Assembly: GCF_001723175.1 (NCBI RefSeq) | Contig: NC_064654.1 | Span: 3,410,001 to 3,474,000 of the forward strand | DNA length: 64,000 nucleotides | Origin: Penicillium oxalicum | Taxonomy: Eukaryota > Ascomycota > Eurotiomycetes > Eurotiales > Aspergillaceae | Direction of reading: 5' to 3' | Shown: in pieces, positions 49,295 through 59,603 of the stretch | Layout of the letters: each line of letters begins with the position of its first letter | How positions within the stretch are numbered: the stretch's first letter is position 1 | The notes under the pieces: model-generated | The model's database searches: none | Told to the model about the DNA's origin: nothing | The model's input: the letters and a program-made list of their open reading frames with translations, nothing else | Program-made: the position numbers and the translations under genes

Positions 49295-51702
49295 GCGTAG
49301 GAGCATGGCCGCTTCTCTTCTCTTTTTCTTTTCTTTTGATTTTTCATTCTTTTTTTCTCGGTTCTTTTTCTCTTCAGTGCCTTTTTCTGTTGCGATTTTT
49401 TTTCCCTTTCCGTTACTTTTTAGCACGGCCGGGAGAGGAGAACGGTGACGGGCTCCTCTCATGTGGTCATTTGGGTCAAGGTCTTCATTTTGATCCCCTT
49501 TCTGGTCGTCCTTGACTCACCAGGAGGGTCGATCATAGGAAGAGAAGGGTGAATTGGAGCTGACCACTGGACGAGGATGAAAGGATGCTTTGATTCCGAG
49601 GGCGGGGGAAAATTGGACCAGACAGCCACAGGATGAGAGACTGCCAGAAGAGGTCCGGAATGATGCAGTCGGACGGACGATGGCGATCGAGATTGCCGAA
49701 TCTGTCGGAATTTGATGTGAACGTGATCCGACCCGCGACCTCACGATCCTTTTTGTTTCGGACCACGTGGTGTCTTTCCACGTGGTGACGGGAAGGGTGA
49801 TCAAGTGACACCTCCGGCCGGAAGGGGGAAATTCCAGTGAATTGATGTCGGCAGAAGACGCGCGAGTCACACAGCCCTTTCAAAAGCAAAGGGAAGGTGT
49901 CTGCCGCGAAGTGCAATCGTGGTCTCCGAACTCGTCCTGAGGTGGATGCCGGTTCATTTCATCCCAGCTTCCAAAACGGGAAAATCATCGGAGCCAGGTT
50001 GTGATACACCGGCCAAGGAATATGCCGGGGGAGGCTCCCGTCACAAAGATCTTGGTTGTCCCATGAACACGAATTCTACAGGGCACATGAGACAATCATG
50101 TTATTCCCATTGCCACAGAGCTGATGCTCGAAGATTGGTCGGCTTGTGGACGTTCCAGGAGTCTGTGTCTTGGAATGGACCGTCGATGAAGTTCGCTTTT
50201 GCTTCTCAATGGCGGTCACTCGAGGGCCGATGTGATGACAATGACTATGCCCAAGCAAGACCATCAGCATGATTGGACTTATTGTCGGAGGAGACGAGGG
50301 GACCCTCTCACCTTATCTGAGGTAGCCAGTTGCACCGGTTCTCGTGGAAATGCTCAGATGCACTGGCTTTTTTCAAGTCCACACTGGCAAAGGTCACTAC
50401 TTGCTTCCGACATCCCAGGCTGCCGTGGATTCGCTATGACGGTTGTAACACAGACACGACCGGCATCTATCCCAAGACTTTTTACCACCAGACCATCACG
50501 AACCAAGGATATTGCCTTATTTCTCCCCCGTTCAGGCTTCTTCATCCCAATCCCCTCCGTGGAGCATCCATCTCTCCTATCACCCTCACATCTACGTTTT
50601 TAACGTCTGAATCTCTCTCAATATCTTTCTTTTTCATACCGGCAGCATCTCCATAGCGACTCTTCTTTCTCCTATATTCTGTGCTCCCTTCCCGCTTGCT
50701 CTCCCGGATCCCGTCACCTCTGGTCCTGTCGAAGCTTGCTTCAATCGAAGCCAACAAAAAGGAGTCTAATCTTAAAGGTCTAACAGAGTCTGACACAGGA
50801 CTTGCTCTTTTTCTCCGTCTTCCTGTGCATACTATTTTCTTTGCTCATTCTGCAACGATTTATTCCTGTTTCTTTTCTTGCCTTTTTCCCCCCTCTTAAT
50901 CTGGCCCGTTTGTGTGGTCCTATTCTCATGATTTCTCCATTTCACTTCTCGATTGCATTCTCCGCTGCTTTCGTACCACGTGCATGCATGAAACTTGCAT
51001 AAAAGTCGAGCCTTTTTTGTCCCCCCCTCAAGACTGATGATGTGTGCGGATCTGATTCGGGCCCCGTCAGCCCTCGGGTTCACCGCGATTTCCACACAAT
51101 GACCTTTCGATGACCCAATTTCTCTTGCCCCCCCTCTTTCCACCATTCCCATTTTCTCCGTGGTTTCTTATTTTCCTTTTTCTTTTTCCCCCTTCATTTT
51201 TTATGAAGTAGATAGGTTGGGAGGCTTTTTGTCTTTGTTTTCATTTTGTTTTTGATTTTTTTTGCGTCCTTTGTGCCGGCAGGGCTGCTGTCTTCTAGAA
51301 AAGGAGTCCTCGTGGCTCCCGATTTGGCCGTACTGTATTTCCCCAGCGGAAATAAATCTCCATCAATAAATGTCACTTTTTTTTCGCCTTTGTGATAGGG
51401 CGGATTTCACTAATTGAAGATTCATCCTCGGAGTGACACTTTCTCATCTATTTGAATTCAACTATTTTCCGCCCAAGTTTAGATTGAACATACATTCTGT
51501 CCGGGTCAGGTCATCCTTGCTGAGGCCGGGCCGTGGGATTTTTTCTAGGTCCCTTCTAATCCTGTCGCTCACTCCGTCGCGTCATTTCCATTCTTGATAC
51601 ATTTTCCCCTCCCCCCTCTCTCTCTCTCTCTCTCTGTGTGTTTCTCGTTCGTTTGTGTTTATCTTCTGTGCCTGTTGTCGATCACACGCGAATATATCAA
51701 AA
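49295..51702. other. Convergent gap, 2.4 kb, with odd non-coding structure
   Basis: Lies between the 99-aa gene and the 3' end of adenylosuccinate lyase. No gene could be supported. It contains a direct repeat of CCACGTGGTG (49763-49787), a 490-nt ATG-free pyrimidine-rich stretch (50438-50927), T-rich blocks (51170-51265) and a CT/GT microsatellite (about 51617-51640). Confidence 0.5.
49763..49787. promoter_or_regulatory. Tandem CCACGTGGTG E-box pair
   Basis: Two copies of the 10-mer CCACGTGGTG (49763-49772 and 49778-49787) separated by 5 bp. Each contains the palindrome CCACGTGG with a CACGTG core, the site class bound by bHLH factors. The spacing puts the two sites on about the same helical phase within 15 bp. 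Function is inferred from the motif only. Confidence 0.4.
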
Positions 51703-53831
51703 CTAGACATACAGGGAGGAGGTCTCGCCCTTGGCAATGTGAGAGGCGTAGGGCTTGACGGCAGCAGCGACCTCGGTGGTGGTGAACTTCTCCACTTGCT
51801 GAGGAGCGCGGCCCACAAAGGTGGTCGCATCCAGGAGGTTGTCCAGCTCTGGAAGGATGGGGTTGAAGAAAGGTGTGCGGCGAATCCGGTCAAGAAGGTC
51901 GTTGTCCTTGCCATGTTTCTTGACGTTGTCGGCAGCTTGGTGGGAGAGAACACCTAAATTGTGTCAAGAAAGGATAGGGGTGTTAGAAGTCCATAACGTA
52001 ATGGGGTTGCTCGCATGAGATAGGTAGACGTACGGATCTCTTCATGGGCATCTTGACGAGACAGACCCTTCTTCACACAGGCCATGATGATCTAGACGAG
52101 GTTAGTCTTGGCGTGCGTCGTAGAACTCATCGATAGGTGTAACGTTATGCTTACGTTCTCACTAGAGACAAAAAAAGTTCAGTAATTTACCCAAAATCAG
52201 CCATTGAAATATGGAGAGAAATAAAAAGCACAGGGGCACTCACGTGGCCATGAAAGGAAGTTCATCGTTAACACGACGCTTGATCACCTCCGGGTAGACG
52301 ACAAATCCAGAGCTGACGTTGTCTGCATTTGACAATTAGCATCACTTGCTTCTTTCCAGTATTGATGAACTAGCCATATTGGGCGCACGTACTCAGGAGG
52401 ATGAGACAGGCGTCGGCGGTGAGATAAAGCTCAGGAATGCTGATACGGCGGATCGCGCTGTCATCCTGAGGGAGAGAGGAAAAAAAAGCGAGTTAGGAAC
52501 ATGTTTCATCTCATTCTGTCAAGCAGGCTCACCAATGAACGCTCAAACCACTGAGCAGAGTAGGTGTCCAAGGCATCCTTGGGCAAGTTCTGGAGGTGGC
52601 GACCGAGGGAGCAGAGACGCTCAGAACGCATAGGGTTACGCTTGTAAGCCTATGAACTATTAGCATGTCTCGCCTCGACCCTTGCAGCCCTAAATTGTGC
52701 TCACCATGGCACTGCTACCAATCTGGTCCTTCTCGAACGGCTCCTCAACCTCCTTGAGCATGGCCAGGTGACGAATGTCAATACCAATGCGCTCGCAAGT
52801 GGAACCAAAAGAACCGAGGGCGTTGCCAACGTCCACATCGATCTTGCGGGAGTAGGTCTGAGAAGAGATGATGAAGGCAGAGCTAAACCCGGCCTTCTCG
52901 GTGACGAGCTCATCCAGCTTCTCAACCTTGGCATGGTCACCCTCAAAGATCTGCAAGAAAGAAGCCTGGGTACCGGTGGTACCCTTGACACCACGGAAGC
53001 GTAGATCATCACGGGCACGCTCGAGGTTGCGCAGGTCCATCAGTAGATCCTGAATCCACAAGCACGCACGCTTACCAACGGTCACAAGCTGTGCGGGCTG
53101 ACCGTGGGTGAAGCCCAAGCAAGGCAGGTCCTTGTATTGCTGTGCGAACTGAGACAGCTTGTCGATGACGACCGCAAGCTTGGGAATAAGGATGTCCAGA
53201 CCATCGCGAAGCAAGATCAAATCGGCATTATCAGTGCAGTAGCAGGAAGTGGCACCCCAGTGAATAATGCCCGCGGCGGCGGGGGCAACCTGACCGAAAG
53301 CGTGAACATGGGCCATCACGTCGTGGCGGCGGCGCTTCTCCTCCTCGGCAGCAACCTTGAACTCATCATCTTGGATGGTAGCATGGGCCTTCATCTGTTC
53401 GATGGCCTCGTCGGTGATAGGGAGGCCGAGCTCTAAGCATCGCACTTGTGTCAATTGAACTGTTGCTTGAGGTTCCTCTCGTCTGCTTCATCTCGTGAAA
53501 TATGGACCCGATGTCGGTACATAGCTAAATTTAAGTCCTCTTTCTCGACTGACTGACTCATCCACCCACTATCCTGCCTAAATGATCGTACCTTTTTGGG
53601 ACTCAGCGAGCCAAATCCAAAGCTTACGCCATGTAGAGAAGCGCATGCGTGGGGAGAACAGATACTTCATCTCAGTGCCTGATCAATTGTGAGTCATGCA
53701 TGGTCAGTGATCGCATTTTGTCTACCTCCACGAATCATGGTCCATCTGTCCACGGCGAAGGTCGGGAGAGTCAACTTACTCGCATAGCGCGAGTTGAGAG
53801 GAGTCTGGTAGATATCATTGCTGGAAGACAT
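51703..53831 (-). CDS. ADE13: Adenylosuccinate lyase (purine biosynthesis)
   Basis: Nine exons on the minus strand (53831-53780, 53678-53592, 53432-52705, 52649-52533, 52465-52393, 52322-52244, 52161-52155, 52091-52034, 51953-51703) give 483 aa, the normal eukaryotic length. The protein opens [20 protein letters not shown] and includes [20 protein letters not shown], the [16 protein letters not shown] stretch, and the lyase signature GSSAMAYKRNP at 285-295, which spans the exon 3/4 junction; the catalytic serine loop is here. The enzyme performs two steps, SAICAR to AICAR plus fumarate and adenylosuccinate to AMP plus fumarate, in the cytosol. Exon 7 is only 7 nt (TGAGAAC), coding T-E-N across its borders. 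Splicing of all nine exons keeps frame and the known end ETSSLYV. Confidence 0.95.
52155..52161 (-). other. 7-nt microexon of the adenylosuccinate lyase gene
   Basis: On the minus strand the sequence reads TCTAG|TGAGAAC|GTAAGC. It supplies the last two bases... of a Thr codon begun in the previous exon (AC+T), then GAG AAC, before ATC ATC ATG in the next exon. Skipping it would shift the frame by 7 nt, so it must be included for the conserved protein. Confidence 0.85.
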
Positions 53832-54270
53832 GATGGCAGTCCGAATTGGATTTCGAGACAATATCGGATCGAGCCACAAGTTTGATTTGGGAGTCACAAG
53901 AGCAAAAGACGTGGGATGACCTTGGAAATTTTGCATGCGATCATCGGGCTTAGCGGGGCTTATCACGTTATCGCAAAAGTTCAGCGTGGGGCAAGTCCCG
54001 TGACACCCATGTATGCGGGAGAGACAGTCTATTAAGTGTGGGGGAAACGCCTGCGCCATAGCCATTCATTGCCTTCACAAAGCGTCAAGAAAAGAGGCCC
54101 AGTTGACTTTCAAACACATGTCATTGATGTTTTTCAAGGATTAATTGCTTGTAAGACTTGGCAAAGAAGGATTGCCCTCATAATTATGGAATTATTGGTC
54201 GTGCCGATACCTCAGATGCGGTAAGACAAGCGGGCCATCGAGGGGCGGAGACAGATTACCGGTAGCGGGC
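53832..54270. other. Intergenic: promoter of adenylosuccinate lyase, 3' end of exo70
   Basis: Same-direction gap of about 440 bp on the minus strand. No coding signal. It should hold the ADE13-type promoter; no specific site was recognised. Confidence 0.45.
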
Positions 54271-56312
54271 TCACGACAGCTGCGACAACTGCACAGCAAG
54301 GCTAGCCTTGTCGTATTTGATATACTTGCCTCGACCTTTATCAATCTCAACGTAGCGATCGTAGAACCGAGAGTAAAGCGGCTCCAACAGACCCTGAAGC
54401 TCCCGGATGAGAACAGAGCGCACCTCGCGCTCCATGTGGATATTCTTGTGGCGAGAAACCATTTCCTCGAAACTGGCGTTGAACGCCTTGAATTTCTCCT
54501 TGATGGCGTCCTTGTCACGTGAAGACAAGCTCTTCACAATGGCACCAGAATCAACTGCTCCGCCGGAGCTAGGTCTTGCGCCCGTTCGGGACGTATACTG
54601 CACATCCAGCAGGCACTGGGACGTGTCCTTCCAGGCATCGAGATATGTTGAGGTTGCACGTTTGCGGAAACCATCGATTCGCGCAATGCACTCTGAGTCG
54701 CCCAGATGACGCGCAAGCTCATTATTTGACCGAATGCACCGGTCCACAACGCAGAAGACATTGGACATGAACACCCCAATTGCGACCTTTGATCGATGGA
54801 AGGCTCGTCCACGTAGCTCGAGTGAGCCCATGAGGGCCTCGAGCATATCCATGATGAAATGGGAGAGCAACGTGTCACTGTTGGGCCCAACGTCCAGCGC
54901 AGCGGTCCCGGGGGCATTGGCATCGGACCGCCAGTTGCCATCTCCGAGCGAAGTCAAGATAGACGCTAGAGGTCCCGAGTATCCAGTCAAAGTAGACAAA
55001 GAGCTCATCACTTCGTCTACCAGAGGTATCGATCCAGCATCCGCGGGAAGCTGCGCGTTGGTGGCTCTGCGCTTTGTCTCTTCGATCAGCTCCGAAAGCG
55101 AAAACTTTGCGGTCTCGCGTACAGGCCGCAAGGCCTCAATCAGTAGACTTTTGAGCTCGGCGGTCTTGGAATCAATTCGGTATGACATTGCCGTTACGAT
55201 CTCGATAATTTCAAAGGCCAAAAAGCAATCGGTCATCAGGTTGGCCTTGATGTATTGATTCAATTCCCGCAGGGTCTTTGAATACTCTCCCATTGCACCG
55301 AGGAACGTCGCCTGGAGTGTGAGTCCCTGTTGATCGCCGGGGAAGATTTGAACAATAACTCCATGTTCGGCGACTATGAAAGCTTCCAAAGCATTCGAAT
55401 AAATTCCTATTCCATTTGTCCCTTGCTTGTAAGGCCCGTCTGTTGGTCGTCTCTTCACTGTGTTGAGGGATGCAATGGACAAATTCTGGAGGCTGCCAGT
55501 AATGTATGGTCCACGGACGTCTCCGTAGATCTTTATAGCGGGGCTGTCACCTTTACCGCGCTGAGGCCCAATAATCGCGGCCGAGCTAATAGCAGAGCAA
55601 AGCGGTGCTAGCTGTGCCACTGTGTCTTCCGGCAAGGATGGGAAAGGTAAGTCTAGCAAATCGGACACATTAGTTATTTTCTAGGACGATAAGCATGAAC
55701 TGCTCAGCTTTGAAACATCGGCTCAATTGCCCACCTTTTGTGAGATAATGAAGCGGTTCAATCGGGTTTGCATGCTGTCCCAGCTCAGCTCTGAAAGTAT
55801 CTTGCAACATACTACTCCCCGTACTGAGGAGAGCGTTGAAGTCGGACATAGCTTTTTGATTCGATCTGAGGTTCGTCGCGTTGAGGTCGACCAGCGCTTT
55901 CTCAACTCGCTTCATTGCAGAAAGATACTGCATGATACCGGCACTCTGCGGACTGTAATGTGAACGAGTTAATGTGTTTCTTTCCCAAATAAGGGTTACT
56001 GGGTGTCGGTGCTAGGATCAAAACATACCCAGCACGGATAATGCCTTCCTCGCGGTTCTTCGCGTCAAGAGGTTGACGTAAGCGATCAATGGCATCGTTG
56101 ACTTTGTCAATATTGCTGTTTGTGATCTGAAGTGACTGTGTGTTGCTGTAGATCGGCCCGATAGCCTCCTTGACGACCTTGCCACCGGTTTCTAGCCGCA
56201 CTAGAGAACCCTGGATCTTTTTCGTAAGGCGATTGAGCTTCTCGAGGTTGGCATAGAGAACTTCCACCTCGGCGCTCTCCTCCGCATACGCGGTATTCCG
56301 AGGGGCCACCAT
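54271..56312 (-). CDS. exo70: Exocyst complex subunit Exo70
   Basis: Three exons on the minus strand (56312-56029, 55952-55735, 55652-54271) give 627 aa, close to yeast Exo70 (623). The N-terminal coiled-coil region ([20 protein letters not shown]) is followed by alpha-helical rod domains. The C-terminal domain includes [20 protein letters not shown] and the typical ending [20 protein letters not shown], then a Lys-rich stretch (GKYIKYDK) matching the membrane-lipid-binding end of Exo70. In the family it tethers secretory vesicles to the plasma membrane by binding PI(4,5)P2 and Rho GTPases, important at hyphal tips. Introns use GTATGT and GTGGGC donors. It is divergent from plaA with a shared 301-bp promoter region. 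Confidence 0.94.
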
Positions 56313-56613
56313 GATCCTAATTGCACAGTAGGTACCAGGCCAACTGACCAGGAGCCGTCATGTCTCCCGAACCTCCGAGTGTGGGGGCCACGAGGGATGG
56401 TTGGGACGCAGCATTGTCGAACCTCGATATGCTCCGCTCCGGACGCTAGTTTACGCTAAGCTCGAAGGAGGTTATCTCGGCCCGTCTTCAACTCCGGCGC
56501 ATCGCTCGGCCTCGATCACATGATGTGTCGTCATCGCGTCAAGAAGGTCAGGTCATGGTGGGCAAGTCCATTGGCGCTCGTCGTCGGCAATCGCGTTCTA
56601 ATCTTGCTGTTGC
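56313..56613. promoter_or_regulatory. Shared 301-bp divergent promoter region (exo70 / plaA)
   Basis: Two start codons face away from each other 301 bp apart, so both promoters must overlap here. The sequence is GC-moderate. I could not assign specific binding sites. Confidence 0.6.
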
Positions 56614-59049
56614 ATGTTCCGCGCGGTATCTTCGTCACGCTCTCGCAGCCCAAAGATGGGCGCCTCGAGGATTGCGCGGCTGAGTTGGATACTTCCACCC
56701 AGTGCTCTTGCTGTATACTCTACGAGAGAACGCGGTCGACATCCACAGCAGAACTACCCATTTACCTCGACCGCATGGGCTGAATCCAACCCGAAATTGA
56801 ACGAAGATTCGTCGCAGGAGGCAAATTCATCCGACATTGATAACCAACAATCAGTCTGGTTCAAAATCGTGCACAAGCTTGGCGATGTCAAACAAAGTGT
56901 GGGGGTTGGCGCCTTGGGAGACCTGGGAGGCAACATCACAGAGCTGATTCTGCCCGACTGGACAAAGTATCTTCCAGCTACGGCTCAGAAACTTCAACGA
57001 GAACTGTCAATGGCGCCTGGCTCTCTTGCGGATGAAATTTGGAAGGAGGCCCATGACCCTGACATCAACCCAGAGATTTTACAAGACGCTCACGTCCGCG
57101 TCAGTGCTGAGCTTTGCGAAGAGGAGCTTTCATTCAGGAAGAAGCGTCAGCAACGTGTGCGAAAAGCATTGGCTGAATATTTGGACATAAATGAGAATGA
57201 CATCCATCCAGATGATGTTCCGGTGATAGCGATGTGCGGCTCAGGTGGCGGTCTGCGAGCTCTCGTTGCCGGAACTGGATCCTATCTAGCTGCCCAGGAG
57301 GCCGGCCTGTGGGACTGTATCACTTACACCGCTGGTGTTAGCGGGAGCTGTTGGTTACAGACCCTTTACCATTCCTCACTTGCCCAGGGGAATTTCCATC
57401 GGCTTGTCGATCATCTAAAAAATAGGCTGGGGGTCCATCTCGCCTTTCCTCCCGCGGCCCTCGACTTGCTCACTACAGCGCCGACGAATAAATTCCTCCT
57501 CAGTGGCTTAGTTGAGAAGCTGAAAGCGGACCCCAATGCGGATTTTGGCTTGGTGGACATTTACGGTATGCTGTTGGCTGCACGGTTGCTCGTTCCCCGA
57601 GGGGAACTAGGCGTCTGTAATAGGGATCTCAAAATTTCGAACCAGCGGGCCAACCTGTTGGATGGTGCTCACCCAATGCCCATCTATACTGCCGTGCGCC
57701 ATGAGATTCCAATTGAAATCGAGAATTTATCAGACGAACAGCAGAAGGCTGCGGAAGATATGATTATGGAATCCAACCATGAATCCTGGTTCCAGTGGTT
57801 CGAGTTCACTCCATATGAATTCTTCTGCGAGGAACTCAACGCGGGCATTCCAACCTGGGCGCTGGGACGCCATTTCGACCGGGGCACTAATGAGACCCCT
57901 CAGCAAATGTATCCGATTCCTGAGCTTCGTGTCCCGAGTCTGATGGGAATTTGGGGAAGCGCGTTCTGCGCGACACTCTCTCACTACTACAAAGAAGTTC
58001 GGCCACTGGTGAAGGGACTTGCTGGATTTAGTGGGATCGACTCCCTCATCCTGGGGAAGAACGAAGATCTCATTCGAGTACACCCGATCGACCCCGCTGC
58101 CATCCCCAACTATGTCACGGGTATGAAAGACCAACTGCCCGCCTCCTGCCCCAAGTCTATCTTCGAGGACAGGCATTTGCGTCTCATGGATGCTGGCATG
58201 AGCAACAATCTGCCTATATACCCGCTGATTCGACCAGGCCGTGATGTGGACATCATCGTCGCCTTTGATGCTTCCGCCGATATCAAGCAAGAAAACTGGC
58301 TTTCTGTCGTGGATGGCTACGCACGCCAACGCGGAATCAAGGGTTGGCCAATTGGCGCTGGCTGGCCTCCCAATACCGAGCCCTTGGAACAGACGGAAAA
58401 GGTTCTCCGTGAACCTGAAGGTATCACTGCGGAGCAAGCCGACCAAAAAGTTGCCCAGGCACAAGAGCAGGACATTGTGTCGGACCAGAATCAGAAGGCA
58501 ATAAGAGCTGGTGCGAATCCGGATACAGACCTCGGCTACTGTAACGTGTGGGTTGGCACGCAAGAGGAGCGAGTCGCCGGTGATGAACCCCCTCCATCGA
58601 AGCGCCTCTTCCACCCTGACAATTCCGAAGATCACTCTGAATCAGATTTCCACCTCATGAGACCCGACGCCGGCGTTGCAGTCATTTATTTCCCTTTCCT
58701 TCCCAACCCTTCCGCTCCTGATGTGGCCCCGCCTGCCAAAAAGGCCAGGCCTCTTCCCGCAGCACAATCACTCCAACAGTCAAGGGACCTATCCGAATCC
58801 TCCGACATGAAGCCACCGAAACCTTGCTCCATCAATCCGGACGTTGATGACTTTCTGTCTACTTGGAATTTCATCTACACGCCCGAGCAAGTTGATTCGG
58901 TCGTGGGACTCGCAAAAGCGAATTTCGTCGAGGGTAAAGATCAGGTTCGCCGGGTCGTTCGTGCGGTTTACGAGCGCAAGAAGAAGGATCGCTTAGATCG
59001 GGAAGCTCAGGAGTCACGCAAGCGCATGGAAGGGTTTGTTGCGCTCTAA
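56614..59049 (+). CDS. plaA: Cytosolic phospholipase A2 (PlaA type, patatin/cPLA2 fold)
   Basis: Intronless frame of 811 aa. The cPLA2 catalytic features are plain: the oxyanion-hole glycine run CGSGGGLRA (208-216), the nucleophile GVSGSCW with Ser243, and the aspartate in LMDAGMSNNLP (Asp526). The dyad is therefore intact. It lacks an N-terminal C2 domain, as in fungal homologues. The first ~50 residues are basic and Ser/Arg-rich, possibly a mitochondrial-type signal (MFRAVSSSRSRSPKMGASRI). The C-terminal ~130 residues contain a Lys-rich stretch and a charged coiled tail (YERKKKDRLDREAQESRKRM). The enzyme releases fatty acids from the sn-2 position of phospholipids. Aspergillus PlaA is the named relative; lack of introns is a property of this gene, not evidence of transfer. 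Confidence 0.9.
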   Translation: MFRAVSSSRSRSPKMGASRIARLSWILPPSALAVYSTRERGRHPQQNYPFTSTAWAESNPKLNEDSSQEANSSDIDNQQSVWFKIVHKLGDVKQSVGVGALGDLGGNITELILPDWTKYLPATAQKLQRELSMAPGSLADEIWKEAHDPDINPEILQDAHVRVSAELCEEELSFRKKRQQRVRKALAEYLDINENDIHPDDVPVIAMCGSGGGLRALVAGTGSYLAAQEAGLWDCITYTAGVSGSCWLQTLYHSSLAQGNFHRLVDHLKNRLGVHLAFPPAALDLLTTAPTNKFLLSGLVEKLKADPNADFGLVDIYGMLLAARLLVPRGELGVCNRDLKISNQRANLLDGAHPMPIYTAVRHEIPIEIENLSDEQQKAAEDMIMESNHESWFQWFEFTPYEFFCEELNAGIPTWALGRHFDRGTNETPQQMYPIPELRVPSLMGIWGSAFCATLSHYYKEVRPLVKGLAGFSGIDSLILGKNEDLIRVHPIDPAAIPNYVTGMKDQLPASCPKSIFEDRHLRLMDAGMSNNLPIYPLIRPGRDVDIIVAFDASADIKQENWLSVVDGYARQRGIKGWPIGAGWPPNTEPLEQTEKVLREPEGITAEQADQKVAQAQEQDIVSDQNQKAIRAGANPDTDLGYCNVWVGTQEERVAGDEPPPSKRLFHPDNSEDHSESDFHLMRPDAGVAVIYFPFLPNPSAPDVAPPAKKARPLPAAQSLQQSRDLSESSDMKPPKPCSINPDVDDFLSTWNFIYTPEQVDSVVGLAKANFVEGKDQVRRVVRAVYERKKKDRLDREAQESRKRMEGFVAL

Positions 59050-59603
59050 ATGGGCGTGATTCGGAGTCAGGTTGGGCTTTTGGGTGTGTTTTTTGCAATG
59101 CGGGAAGTGGTCAATTTTCCGCCTCTGCTTAGAGTTTCAAACGAGGTTTTCTACCCTCGTCACCTGTTCATTATTGCTGTAATATATATGAGATATCCAT
59201 ATAAATATAATGCTGATGTATAATCAAGTGCAAGGTCGAGTTGCCTGATTGCTTACCTTCAGAATCCACAGGGCTGCAGGTTTAAGTTATTGACGTAAAT
59301 GCAGTTTCCGCATTCCTGGGTTTGTTTTATTCCCCGAGGGATCTCGGTGGAACAACCAATTGGATGGTAGGCCCTTGTTAGATTCCTTCTCAGCCTCCTC
59401 AAGGCGCAGAAAATTTCCAGAAATGCGGATGAATGCAGTTGCTCGAAACGCTCAGTGTGATATAATTGCGACCAAATCCAATGGATCTCCCCTTATGATG
59501 AAATATGATATAACGTAAATACACGGTGCATGAATCACCCAGCACCCCCTTGCAGTATCTACAATCGATCGCCCGACACATTCAAAGTCCTTTGGACCGA
59601 GCA
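59050..59603. other. Convergent gap between plaA and the PTEN-type gene
   Basis: AT-rich 3' ends of two tail-to-tail genes (for example 59170-59225). No coding signal. Confidence 0.5.

Noticed and set aside
56614..59049. Horizontal transfer of plaA because it lacks introns
   Set aside because: cPLA2 of this layout is a normal Aspergillus family, so lack of introns is not evidence of transfer.
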